Below are positions 41,640-49,971 of a stretch of DNA of 64,000 nt, one piece after another. This DNA comes from Micromonospora matsumotoense (lineage in GTDB: Bacteria > Actinomycetota > Actinomycetes > Mycobacteriales > Micromonosporaceae): NCBI RefSeq assembly GCF_900091525.1, contig NZ_FMCU01000018.1:86818-150817 (forward strand). The letters run 5' to 3'. The notes under the pieces were generated by a model. It saw only the letters and a list, made by a program, of their open reading frames with translations. It had not been told where the DNA came from and ran no database searches. The stretch's first letter is position 1, and each line of letters starts with the position of its first letter. The position numbers and the translations under genes are program-made.

Positions 41640-42506
41640 ATGAACACCGACGAGATCCTGGTCGGCTATGACGGGTCCCCCGACGCGGGCGTCGCCGTGG
41701 ACTGGGCGCTGGCCGAGGCGCGGCGCAGCGGCCGCCCGGTCCGCCTGGCGTACGTCTTCGAGTGGCTGACCGTCGCCGGTTGGGTCGGCCCCGGGGTGGC
41801 CCCCGGGATCTGGCCGGACGACAACGCCCGGCGGCAGGTCGAGGAGCTGGTGCACAAGGCCGCCTCGGACACCACCGCCGCGTGGCCCGGCGTCACCGTG
41901 CACGGTGAGGTCTTCGACGGCCCGCCCGCCCTGGTGCTGGAGGAACGCTCCGCCGAGGCCGGTCTGCTGGTGCTCGGCAGCCGGGGCCACGGCGGCTTCA
42001 CCGGCCTGCTCGCCGGCTCCACGGCGGTGTCGGTGGCCGCCCACGGGCACTGCCCGGTGGTGGTGGTCCGGGAGGCGCAGGCCAAGGCCGAAGGCCCGGT
42101 GGTGGTCGGCTTCGACGGCTCCGCGCAGGCCGGCACGGCGCTCGGATTCGCCGTCGAACGGGCCGCCCAGCGGGACGCCCCGCTGCGGGTGCTGCGGGCC
42201 TTCGAACCGCCGGACGACCGCTGGCGGCCCTCCGACCCCGACGCCGAGGCCAGACTCGCGGCGGACCGGGCCGAGATCGAGGAAGCCCTCGCCGGATGGC
42301 GGGAGACCTTCCCCGAGGTCCCGGTCACGGTGGAGATCGCACCGGCCCGACCGGCCGCCGCGCTGGTCGAGGCGAGCCGGGACGCGCAACTGGTGGTGGT
42401 CGGCAGCCGGGGCCGGGGCGGCCTGCGCGGGATGCTCCTCGGCTCCGTCGGCCAGCAGCTCATCCAGCACGCGCACTGCCCGGTCGCCGTCGTCCGCGAA
42501 CGCTGA
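41640..42506 (+). CDS. Tandem universal stress protein
   Basis: The 288-residue protein has two complete Usp domains, each with the nucleotide loop GxxG-x9-GS (GSRGHGGFTGLLAGS and GSRGRGGLRGMLLGS) and a final HCPVxVV strand. It probably binds ATP and acts in survival under hypoxia or stasis. AAAGGA precedes the ATG. Confidence 0.92.
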   Translation: MNTDEILVGYDGSPDAGVAVDWALAEARRSGRPVRLAYVFEWLTVAGWVGPGVAPGIWPDDNARRQVEELVHKAASDTTAAWPGVTVHGEVFDGPPALVLEERSAEAGLLVLGSRGHGGFTGLLAGSTAVSVAAHGHCPVVVVREAQAKAEGPVVVGFDGSAQAGTALGFAVERAAQRDAPLRVLRAFEPPDDRWRPSDPDAEARLAADRAEIEEALAGWRETFPEVPVTVEIAPARPAAALVEASRDAQLVVVGSRGRGGLRGMLLGSVGQQLIQHAHCPVAVVRER

Positions 42507-42540
42507 CCACCCCAACCCCAACCCCGGCCCCACCCGCCCG

Positions 42541-42747
42541 GCCGACAGGCCGCCCGGCCGACAGGCCGACATGCCGCCCGGCCGACAGGCCGACAGGCCG
42601 ACAGGCCGACAGGCCGACGGGTCCACGGGTCCACGGGTCCACGGGTCCATTGGTCCACGGGTCCACGGGTCCATTGGTCCACGGGTCCACGGGTCCACGG
42701 GTCCACGGGTCCACGGGTCCACGGGTCCACGGGTCCACGGGTCCACG
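42541..42747. repeat. 8-bp minisatellite, about 26 units in two blocks
   Basis: Ten units of GCCGACAG type (some GCCGCCCG or GCCGACAT) run from 42541 to 42620 and continue in register into sixteen units of GGTCCACG (42620-42747), two of which read GGTCCATT. An 8-bp period cannot be maintained as a protein repeat without frame change, so this is non-coding. It opens the 589-base gap 42507-43095. Confidence 0.9.
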
Positions 42748-42753
42748 GGAGCA

Positions 42754-42829
42754 TGATCGACTCGATTGGGCCGATGTTGCGGTGACCTGGCGACCTGATA
42801 CCGCAACATCGACCCAAGCGAGTGGATCA
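42754..42829. repeat. Family-B intergenic palindrome
   Basis: Two 30-base arms (42754-42783 and 42800-42829) match at 27 positions around a 16-base loop. The complement starts TTGATCCACTCG and contains CGATGTTGCGGTATC, like the copy at 27813-27879. Confidence 0.75.
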
Positions 42830-42944
42830 AGGCCGGGATGGGGCCAGGCGGAGTGGCGTCGCAGCGTAGTGTCGACGGCCGGCGGGGCCAGGGGCCAGCG
42901 GGGTCGGCAGGTCGGGCCGGGATCGGACGGGGGATCGCGGCGGC

Positions 42945-43047
42945 CACCGGCGGCTCGGAGCGGGCGGCTCGGAGCGGGCGGCTCAGAGCGGGGCAGCTCA
43001 GAGCAGGGCAGCTCAGAGCAGGGCAGCTCAGAGCAGGGCAGCTCAGG
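42945..43047. repeat. 15-bp tandem repeat
   Basis: GGGCAGCTCAGAGCA is repeated from 42991 to 43047 (three full copies and a partial one), preceded by degenerate GCGGGCGGCTCGGA units. A short GGATAGGGCGGGGC duplication follows. Confidence 0.8.
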
Positions 43048-43095
43048 CCGGTGCGTCGGGCGGGGCGGATAGGGCGGGGCGGATAGGGCGGGGCG

Positions 43096-43390
43096 CGCCG
43101 GCCAACGCCAGCACGGCGATCACGTCCACCCCGAACCGCTGCCGCCACAGCTGGCGCAGCACCGCCCAGACCGCCGGCACCAACGCCACCAGGGTCACCA
43201 GCGCCCAGACCCCGTCGGCCGGGCCACGTCAGCCGGGCCACGTCAGCCGGGCCACGTCGACCGGCGCCCACAGTGCCGCCCCGACCAGCACCGCCCCGGC
43301 GAGCAGGGTCAGCGGCGTCCACTCGCGCCAGCGCACCCGGTGCCGGCCGACCGGCCGCTCCGGAACGCACCTCCGCTGTTCCGCGCCCAT
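43096..43390 (-). pseudogene. N-terminal remnant of a heavy-metal P-type ATPase
   Basis: The minus strand reads WTPLTLLAGAVLVGAALWAP, then a 14-bp unit (CTGACGTGGCCCGG) repeated so that an in-frame TGA appears, then DGVWALVTLVALVPAVWAVL and LWRQRFGVDVIAVLALAGA. The last segment is the conserved start of the transmembrane core in actinobacterial P1B ATPases. The frame then runs into tandem repeats and all catalytic domains are missing. CtpF-type ATPases belong to DosR regulons, so this may be a lost member. Confidence 0.55.
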
Positions 43391-43440
43391 CTGCGGATCG
43401 TCCCTACGGCACTGCGCCGGCGACATCGAACAGGGAAACC

Positions 43441-43478
43441 ACGGGCCGAAATGCCCGTCCGGGCGGGACCTGCCGCCC
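43441..43478. promoter_or_regulatory. Paired palindromes upstream of the first Acg-like gene
   Basis: ACGGGC-N6-GCCCGT (43441-43458) and GGGCGG-N6-CCGCCC (43461-43478) are centred 20 bp apart, two helical turns. The first begins with the same 10-mer, ACGGGCCGAA, as the DosR-like box at 47254. Confidence 0.55.
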
Positions 43479-43575
43479 GTGCCCGGGACGGGGTGGGCGG
43501 GGCAGGATGGGACGGTATCCCCGCCCGCGGACCGACCGGGTGGGGCACGATGGGAGAAACGGAAAGGTCGTACCG

Positions 43576-44586
43576 ATGAGCCACCAGACGCCCGCGACGG
43601 ACCGCCCGCTGACCACCGCGCTCGCGGAGGCAGCCGCGACGGCCGGCCACGCCCCGTCGGTGCACAACACCCAGCCGTGGCGCTGGCGGGTCCTGCCGGA
43701 CGCGCTCGAACTGCGGGTGGTCCGGGACCGGCAGCTCACCGCCGCCGACCCGGAGGGACGCCTGCTGGCGCTGAGCTGCGGCGCGGCCCTGCACCACGTC
43801 CGGGTGGCGTTGGCCGCCGAGGGCTGGACGGCGGTGGTCGAGCGGCTGTCCGACCCGCAGCAGCCGGACCTGCTGGCCCGGTTGACCGGCCTGGACCGTT
43901 CCGGGGCCGACCCGGACGCGATGCGCCTGGTGCAGTGCATGCAGGTGCGGCACACCGATCGTCGACCGGTCAGCGACGAGCCGGTGCCCGCCGAGGCGAT
44001 CGACGACATCACCCGCGCGGCGGACGACGAGGGTTCCCGGTTGCAGATCCTCGACGCCGACCAGGTGATGGAGTTGGCCGCCACCGCCTCGCACGCCGGC
44101 ACGGTGGAGGCGGAGGACCCGCAGACCCGCGAGGAGTTGCAGTACTGGACCCACCGGGCCGGCACCGGCACCGGCCTGCCGCCGGAGGTGCTGCCCCAGG
44201 ACCAGCCGCAGACCACCGTCCCGGCCCGCGACTTCGGCAGCCCCGGCAACCTGCCGGTGGGCCCGGGGCACGACAAGGCCGCCGTCTACGGGCTGCTCTA
44301 CGGCGACGAGGACGAACCGGACAGCTGGCTGCGGGCCGGCGAGGCGCTCTCCGCGCTCTGGCTGACCGCCACCCGGCACGGGGCGTCGGTGGTGCCGCTG
44401 TCCGGCGTGGTCGAGGTGCCCGGCACCCGGCAGAAGCTGCGGCAACTGCTCAGTGGGCTCGGTTACCCGTACCTGGTGCTGCGGATCGGGCTCACGGACC
44501 CGGCACACGCCGGCCCGCCGCACACCCCGCGGTTGCCCGCCGCGCAGGTGGTGGACACCTCCGCGGTCCGCGACCAGCGGGCCTGA
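43576..44586 (+). CDS. Acg-type FMN-binding nitroreductase-like protein
   Basis: The 336-residue protein has the signature APSVHNTQPWRWRV at about 26-39, plus ARDFGSPGNLPVGPG and GASVVPLSGVVEVPGTR. M. tuberculosis Acg (Rv2032) is a DosR-regulated relative that binds FMN but may lack turnover. Here it directly precedes the sensor kinase. Confidence 0.85.
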   Translation: MSHQTPATDRPLTTALAEAAATAGHAPSVHNTQPWRWRVLPDALELRVVRDRQLTAADPEGRLLALSCGAALHHVRVALAAEGWTAVVERLSDPQQPDLLARLTGLDRSGADPDAMRLVQCMQVRHTDRRPVSDEPVPAEAIDDITRAADDEGSRLQILDADQVMELAATASHAGTVEAEDPQTREELQYWTHRAGTGTGLPPEVLPQDQPQTTVPARDFGSPGNLPVGPGHDKAAVYGLLYGDEDEPDSWLRAGEALSALWLTATRHGASVVPLSGVVEVPGTRQKLRQLLSGLGYPYLVLRIGLTDPAHAGPPHTPRLPAAQVVDTSAVRDQRA

Positions 44587-44628
44587 CGATCTCGTGTCGT
44601 GCGGTCACCGGGCGGTAACATCGCCCGC

Positions 44629-46353
44629 GTGGCCGCCAGCACCCCGACTCCCCGCAACGAACATCCGACCCCGTCGTTGGGGCTGAGCCCGTTGTCCCGG
44701 GTCCGCCTGGACGAGTTACTCCAGGAGATGCTGGACCGGGTCGGCGACGTGGTGACCAGCCGGGAGCGGCTGCGGGCCCTGCTCGACGCGGTGGTCGGCA
44801 TCGGCACCGACCTCGACCTGCGCAGCACCCTGCAACGGATCGTGCAGGCGGCCTGCGAGCTGGTCGGGGCCCGCTACGGCGCGCTCGGCGTGATCGGGCC
44901 CGACCGGCTGCTGCACGACTTCATCACCCACGGCATCGACGCCGAGCTGCACGCCAGGATCGGTGACCTGCCGCACGGGCGGGGGGTGCTCGGCCTGTTG
45001 ATCGACGAGCCCCGCCCGGTCCGCATGCCGGACATCACCCAGCACCCCCAGTCGTACGGCTTCCCGCCGCACCACCCGCCGATGCACAGCTTCCTCGGCG
45101 TGCCGGTACGCATCCGCGACCAGGTCTTCGGCAACCTCTACCTGGCCGAGAAGCAGGGCGCAGCGGAGTTCACCGAGGACGACGAGGAGATCGTCGTGGC
45201 GCTGGCCGCAGCCGCCGGGGTGGCCATCGAGAACGCCCGGCTCTACGCACTGGCCCACCGCCGGGAACGCTGGCTGGCCGCCACCGCCGAGATCACCTCG
45301 GTGCTGCTCGGCGAGGTGCGTCGTACCGACGCGTTGACCCTGGTGGCCCGGCGGGCCCGGGAGGTCGCCGAGGCGGAGCTGGCGCTGGTGCTGCTCTATG
45401 ACGAGGACGCCGGCCAGTTCACCGTCGAGGTGGTCGACTCCGCCGACGGTGACGCCGAGGGACTGGTCGGCGCGGTACTGCCGGCCGCCGAGACCAGCTT
45501 CGCCGGCTCGGTGACCGAGCGTCGCCGCGAACTGCTCGACAACCTGGCCGAGGCGGCGCCCTGGCCGGTGCCGGTGGTCGCCGGCCCGGCCGTGGTCTCC
45601 CCGCTCGCCGCCGCCGACACCCTGCACGGGGTGCTGGTGGTCGCCCACCCGCCCGACTCCGGCCGGGCCGCCGACGCCGACGTCACCCTGCTGGCCAGCT
45701 TCGCCGGTCAGGCGGCCCTGGCCATGGAACGGGCCCGGGGCCAGGAGGAACGGGAGCTGCTGGTGGTCCTGGAGGACCGCGAGCGGATCGCCCGGGACCT
45801 GCACGACGTGGTGATCCAGCGGCTGTTCGCCACCGGCCTGCAACTACAGAGCGGCGCGATGCACGCCCGGCCCGACGTCGCCAAGCGGATCAACGCGGCC
45901 GTCGACGACCTCGACGCCACCATCCGGGACATCCGCCGCACCATCTTCGAGCTGCGTACCCCGATGAGCGCGGCGCTGCGCACCGAGATCCGGGAGGCGA
46001 TCGACGTGGCCGCCGGGTCGCTCGGCTTCCGCCCCGCCGTGGAGCTGGACGGCCCGCTCGACAGCGCCGTGCCGGAACCGGTCCGCCCCGACCTCACCGC
46101 CGTGCTCCGCGAGGCGCTGTCCAACGCGGTACGCCATGCCGAGGCCGACCGGGTCACCGTCGCCGTCCGGGTGGACGCCGGCCGGGTCACCGTGACGGTC
46201 ACCGACGACGGGGTGGGCTGTGACCCGGCCGCCGCCCGGGGCGGCCTGGTGAACCTGCGGGAGCGCGCCGAGCGCCACGGCGGCGAGTTCGAGGTGCGCC
46301 GGGTCCACCCGCACGGCACCCAGCTCTGCTGGTCGGTCCCGCTGCGCGACTGA
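44629..46353 (+). CDS. DevS/DosS-like GAF-GAF sensor histidine kinase
   Basis: The 574-residue kinase has two N-terminal GAF domains (VGARYGALGVIGPDRLLHDF in the first; AELALVLLYDEDAGQF in the second), a phospho-acceptor His392 in RIARDLHDVVIQRLFATG and an ATPase with DDGVGCDP. The first GAF carries GFPPHHPPMHSFLGV, whose second His is residue 149 from this start, the same number as the haem ligand of M. tuberculosis DosS, which supports an oxygen or redox sensor. The GTG lies seven bases after TAACAT with no ribosome-binding site, so it is probably leaderless. GTG 44599 is the alternative. Confidence 0.9.
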   Translation: MAASTPTPRNEHPTPSLGLSPLSRVRLDELLQEMLDRVGDVVTSRERLRALLDAVVGIGTDLDLRSTLQRIVQAACELVGARYGALGVIGPDRLLHDFITHGIDAELHARIGDLPHGRGVLGLLIDEPRPVRMPDITQHPQSYGFPPHHPPMHSFLGVPVRIRDQVFGNLYLAEKQGAAEFTEDDEEIVVALAAAAGVAIENARLYALAHRRERWLAATAEITSVLLGEVRRTDALTLVARRAREVAEAELALVLLYDEDAGQFTVEVVDSADGDAEGLVGAVLPAAETSFAGSVTERRRELLDNLAEAAPWPVPVVAGPAVVSPLAAADTLHGVLVVAHPPDSGRAADADVTLLASFAGQAALAMERARGQEERELLVVLEDRERIARDLHDVVIQRLFATGLQLQSGAMHARPDVAKRINAAVDDLDATIRDIRRTIFELRTPMSAALRTEIREAIDVAAGSLGFRPAVELDGPLDSAVPEPVRPDLTAVLREALSNAVRHAEADRVTVAVRVDAGRVTVTVTDDGVGCDPAAARGGLVNLRERAERHGGEFEVRRVHPHGTQLCWSVPLRD

Positions 46354-46409
46354 GCTGGAATCTGGCTGCTCCTGGGCGGCCCGGCGGTTCGCCTGCCGTC
46401 GCCCGGCAG

Positions 46410-46494
46410 CCGGTGGGGCCGGCAGGCCGGTGGGGCCGGCAGGCCGGTGGGGCCGGCAGGCCGGTGGGGCCGGCAGGCCGGTGGGGCCGGCAGG
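46410..46494. repeat. 17-bp tandem repeat, five copies
   Basis: CCGGTGGGGCCGGCAGG repeats five times without mismatch between the convergent kinase and response-regulator genes. It may slip easily and act as a weak terminator. Confidence 0.85.
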
Positions 46495-46581
46495 CCGGTG
46501 GCCGGTGAGCCGGGTCGCCTCGGGCCACGCCCGGAGGGTCGCTTCCGGCCGTGGCGGCGGCCGATAACGTCGGCCGGTGGG

Positions 46582-47220
46582 TCAGTGGCGCTGGCCGAGC
46601 AGGCGGGTGGCGAGGACGGCGGCCTGGGTGCGGCGTTCCAGGCCCAGCTTGGCCAGCACGCTGGAGACGTAGTTCTTCACCGTCTTCTCGGCCAGGAACA
46701 TCTTGCCGGCGATCTCCCGGTTGGTCAGCCCCTCCGCCACGTACTCCAGGATGCGGCGCTCCTGCTCGGTGAGACTCTTCAGCTCGCGGGGCTGCTCGAC
46801 GCCGCTGCGGATGCGCTCCAGCACCCGGGTGGTGATCGCCGGGTCGAGCAGCGACTGCCCGGCCGCGACCCGACGGACCGCGTCCACCAGGTCGGTGCCC
46901 CGGATCTGCTTGAGCACGTAACCCGCCGCACCCGCCATGATCGCGGCGAAGAGCGCCTCGTCGTCCTCGTACGAGGTGAGGATCAGCCCTTTGATCGACG
47001 AGTCGACCGCCCGGACGTCCCGGCACACGTCGATGCCGTTGCCGTCGGGCAACCGGGCGTCGAGGATCGCCACGTCGGGCCGGAGGGCGGGAATCCGCCG
47101 GGCCGCCTCCTGCGCGGAGCCGGACTCGCCGACCACTTCGATGTCGCCGCTGCTCTGCAACAGGTCGGCAAGGCCACGGCGGACGACTTCGTGGTCGTCG
47201 AGGAGGAACACCCGGATCAT
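46582..47220 (-). CDS. DevR/DosR-like NarL-family response regulator
   Basis: The 212-residue protein has a receiver domain (MIRVFLLDDHEVVRRGLADL; phospho-acceptor Asp54 in AILDARLPDG) and a LuxR-type HTH (LTEQERRILEYVAEGLTNRE; KTVKNYVSSVLAKLGLERR). The asparagine/serine-containing recognition helix matches DevR/DosR. It should bind the GGGnCC-type sites in this locus once phosphorylated by the kinase at 44629. Confidence 0.92.
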   Translation of the reverse strand: MIRVFLLDDHEVVRRGLADLLQSSGDIEVVGESGSAQEAARRIPALRPDVAILDARLPDGNGIDVCRDVRAVDSSIKGLILTSYEDDEALFAAIMAGAAGYVLKQIRGTDLVDAVRRVAAGQSLLDPAITTRVLERIRSGVEQPRELKSLTEQERRILEYVAEGLTNREIAGKMFLAEKTVKNYVSSVLAKLGLERRTQAAVLATRLLGQRH

Positions 47221-47243
47221 CCCTCGTTTCTACCCGCCCGGAC

Positions 47244-47325
47244 CGGCCCGTGCACGGGCCGAAGGTCCCTAACCTGGGGTATCGCCCCGGGGAGGGCGTC
47301 CCGACGGGTCGGGACGTCCGGCCCT
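47244..47325. promoter_or_regulatory. DosR-like boxes between the regulator and the second Acg-like gene
   Basis: CGGCCCGTGCACGGGCCG (47244-47261) is a perfect 18-bp palindrome and overlaps GGGCCGAAGGTCCCT (47256-47270). A further candidate, GGGACGTCCGGCCCT, lies at 47311-47325. They can serve the divergent regulator (autoregulation) and the nitroreductase at 47459. Confidence 0.65.
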
Positions 47326-47458
47326 GCCCGGCCCACCCTCGGGTGACGGACCGTGGAGGGGAACCACCACCGGGAACCGGGTCGGCGTCGGCCGGCCGGG
47401 GCGACGCGTTCCCCGCTCGGGGTGGAGCGGCACGAACCGCCACGGAAGGAGCATGACC

Positions 47459-48433
47459 ATGGGCACCGGGTACACCGAGACGCAACTGCGGGCCGCCGTC
47501 GCGGACGCCGTCCGCGCGCCCTCCCTGCACAACACCCAGCCGTGGCGGTTCCGACTGCGTGACGGCGGGATCGAACTGTCGGTCGACCCGGCCCGCCGGT
47601 TGCCGGCCACCGACCCGAGCGGTTGGGGCACCCGGATCGCCGGTGGCGCGGCTCTGTTCAACCTGCGGCTGTCCCTGGCCGTGGCGGGCACCCCGGCGAC
47701 CGTACGGCTGCGACCGTACCCGGCCGACCCGGACGTGCTGGCCCGGCTGGTCCCGGAGCTGCCGCGCCGCCCCACCCCGACCGAGCAGAGCCTGTACGCG
47801 GCCATCCCGCGCCGCTTCAGCAACCGGGCGCCGTTCTGGCCCGACCCGGTGCCCGCCGACGCCCGTTGGCGGCTCGGTGAGGCCGCCCGTGCCGAGCAGT
47901 GCTGGCTGGAACTGGTGATCGGGGTGAGCGCCGTCAACGCTTTCGCCGAGGTCGCCCGCAGCGCCCACCGGGTGCTCGAACGCGACCCCGCCTACCGGGC
48001 CGAACGCGCCGACTGGATCCGCACCGAGCCCGCCCCCGACGGGGTGCCGGCCCGCGCCGGAGGACCGCAGAACGAGCCGCAGGACCTGCTGCCGTCGCGG
48101 GGCTTCGGCGGCCTGGACCGGGCCCCCGGCCGCGACTTCGAGCCGGAACCGCTGGTGGCGGTGCTGGGCGCGACCGGCAACACGGTCGTCGACCAGGTGC
48201 TCGCCGGGCAGGCATTGCAGCGGGTCCTGCTGACCGCCACCGACGCGGGGCTCGCGGTGTCGCTGCTGTCGCAGCCGATCGAGGTGTCGGGGGCGCGGGA
48301 GGCGCTACGGCTGTCGCTGGGGCGTTTCGGCACGCCGCAGATGGTGATGCGCATCGGGTACGGCCAGCCGGGGGTGGCCACGCCGAGGCGGGGCGTGGAC
48401 GAGGTGCTGGACGTGGCGGTGACCCAGCGCTGA
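47459..48433 (+). CDS. Second Acg-type FMN-binding nitroreductase-like protein
   Basis: The 324-residue protein has RAPSLHNTQPWRFRL at the N-terminus, LPSRGFGGLDRAPGRDFEPE and GLAVSLLSQPIEVSGAREAL. It is paralogous to the protein at 43576. AAGGAG lies seven bases before the ATG at 47459; the ATG at 47453 is too close. Confidence 0.85.
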   Translation: MGTGYTETQLRAAVADAVRAPSLHNTQPWRFRLRDGGIELSVDPARRLPATDPSGWGTRIAGGAALFNLRLSLAVAGTPATVRLRPYPADPDVLARLVPELPRRPTPTEQSLYAAIPRRFSNRAPFWPDPVPADARWRLGEAARAEQCWLELVIGVSAVNAFAEVARSAHRVLERDPAYRAERADWIRTEPAPDGVPARAGGPQNEPQDLLPSRGFGGLDRAPGRDFEPEPLVAVLGATGNTVVDQVLAGQALQRVLLTATDAGLAVSLLSQPIEVSGAREALRLSLGRFGTPQMVMRIGYGQPGVATPRRGVDEVLDVAVTQR

Positions 48434-48515
48434 CGACCGCTCTCGTCGACCAGTCCGACTGCTCTCCACGGGACGACGGCTTCGGGGGCCCAAGCGGTGA
48501 TCCTGCGGTTTCACG

Positions 48516-48989
48516 CTATCCGAGGTATGGGGTGTCGCGTTGCTGGGTGTGGTGGCTCAGGCGGAGACGAACAGTGTCGTGGATCGGGAGGTGGTCGAAC
48601 TCGGCGGGGTGGACGAAGCGAACCTCCGTGGATTCGTCGCTCAGCGTGATGGTGCCACCGGCGGCATGAGCGAGGTAGACGATGGTGAACTCTTGGCGGA
48701 TCTCACCATCGGGGTAGGCGATGACGTGGTGGGGGTCGGTGTAGATGCCGAGCAGGCCGGTGATCTCGATGTCGAGGCCGGTCTCTTCCTTGACCTCACG
48801 GACGGCGCACTGTTGCAGGGTTTCGCCGATGTCCATGGCACCCCCGGGCAGCGACCAGTTGCCGGAGTCGGTACGCCGTTGCAACAGGACCCGGCCACGC
48901 TCGTCGGTGACGAGGGCGGCGGCAGCGGGGACGAGGCTGGTGGCAACAGGCGCGGCGGGGTCGTGGTAGTAGTCGCGCCGGCTGGTCAC
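48516..48989 (-). CDS. NUDIX hydrolase
   Basis: The 157-residue protein carries the NUDIX box from Gly50 to about residue 72 (GAMDIGETLQQCAVREV, KEETGL). It would hydrolyse a nucleoside-diphosphate-linked substrate, not predictable further. The GTG start overlaps the stop of the upstream HTH gene (GTGA), so the two function or at least are expressed together. Confidence 0.88.
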   Translation of the reverse strand: MTSRRDYYHDPAAPVATSLVPAAAALVTDERGRVLLQRRTDSGNWSLPGGAMDIGETLQQCAVREVKEETGLDIEITGLLGIYTDPHHVIAYPDGEIRQEFTIVYLAHAAGGTITLSDESTEVRFVHPAEFDHLPIHDTVRLRLSHHTQQRDTPYLG

Positions 48990-49732
48990 CGGTTTTCCTT
49001 CGGGTAGCGGGTCGTGGTCTGCCAGATCTGTTCGAACTGATCGGCGTGCACGGCGAAGATGCCATGCGGGGACAGTTCGCGCAGATGCAGGGCGGGGTGT
49101 TGGTAGCCACGAGACCGATAGAGGTGAGGCGTGACGATCATCTGGTGGTCGAAGCGGAACACCGAGTTGTAGAGATGCACGGTGTGCAACCCGATCTCGA
49201 CGCCGGCGACATCGTGGAGGGGTTCGCAGAAGTTGAGGGCATTGCGGATTCGGCCCGGTAGCGTGCCGCCGATCTGTTCGAGCGCATCGCGTTCGGCGAC
49301 GTGAGGACAGTCGGGCTCCGCGAACGCGAGCCGCACCCGGGCACCATCGGTTGCCTTGTCGGCGATGATCTGCATGGTGTTGGGAAGCAGTTCCAGAAGG
49401 AACGGGTACGCGTAGCCGAGCAGATCGATCTGCTTCGTGGCACCGGTGAGTAGGGCGGCCCAGACGTGGTGCGGAACGTCGGCGCGATGGGCGTACGCGG
49501 CGACGATCTCGGCGGTGGCCTCAGCGCCGGGCGCCTGGTCAGGACGGGTCTGAGGCCACAGGTCGGCTTCAGTTTCCCCGAGGGCATCGGCGATGGCAAG
49601 GCGGGTGCGTTGGTGGGGGATGCGGCCGGAGAGCCATCGGGTAACCGTCTTGACGTCGACACCGACGGCGGTGGCGAGGGCGGCCGGGTCAAGGTGAGCG
49701 CGGAGCATTGCCGCGCGGAGGCGATGGCTCAT
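48986..49732 (-). CDS. HTH regulator with DUF5919-like domain
   Basis: The 248-residue protein has an N-terminal HTH (MLRAHLDPAALATAVGVDVK; TVTRWLSGRIPHQRTRLAIA) and a C-terminal part (WAALLTGATKQIDLLGYAYP; RVRLAFAEPDCPHVAERDAL; HTVHLYNSVFRFDHQMIVT) resembling DUF5919. The latter looks like a degenerate phospholipase-D-type fold, with HTVHLYNSVF in the place of HxK. It forms a coupled pair with the NUDIX gene. TACCGT lies six bases before the ATG, so it may be leaderless; GTG 49735 is the alternative. Confidence 0.75.
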   Translation of the reverse strand: MSHRLRAAMLRAHLDPAALATAVGVDVKTVTRWLSGRIPHQRTRLAIADALGETEADLWPQTRPDQAPGAEATAEIVAAYAHRADVPHHVWAALLTGATKQIDLLGYAYPFLLELLPNTMQIIADKATDGARVRLAFAEPDCPHVAERDALEQIGGTLPGRIRNALNFCEPLHDVAGVEIGLHTVHLYNSVFRFDHQMIVTPHLYRSRGYQHPALHLRELSPHGIFAVHADQFEQIWQTTTRYPKENR

Positions 49733-49746
49733 CACCCCACGGTAGC

Positions 49747-49783
49747 GGACATATCAGGACGCACAACGTCCATAGAAGTGTCC
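49747..49783. promoter_or_regulatory. Nested inverted repeat at the HTH/NUDIX promoter
   Basis: GGACG-CACAA-CGTCC (49757-49771) is nested inside GGACA (49747) and TGTCC (ending 49783). It begins 15 bp upstream of the HTH start and is a candidate operator for that protein. Confidence 0.55.
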
Positions 49784-49971
49784 AGGCTGATGCCGATCGG
49801 GACGTTGGGATGCCCGAGGCTGGCTCGTAGGTTCAGCGGCGGGGCCTCGCCGGCGTGCTTGCGACCAATCGCCGGGCCGGTGGGTGTCAGGGGAAGGGCG
49901 CTGGTCCCGACGCGGACGACCGAGGGCGGCACCCTTCCCCTTCCAACAAGTGGGAGAGGTGGTGGGGTGTT

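Noticed and set aside
41666..42817. Long minus-strand frames running through the 8-bp repeats (DPWTRGPV-type repeats)
   Set aside because: Translation of a minisatellite antisense to the Usp gene; no start context.
42541..43047. Possible CRISPR array
   Set aside because: Units are 8 or 15 bp with no spacers and no cas genes.
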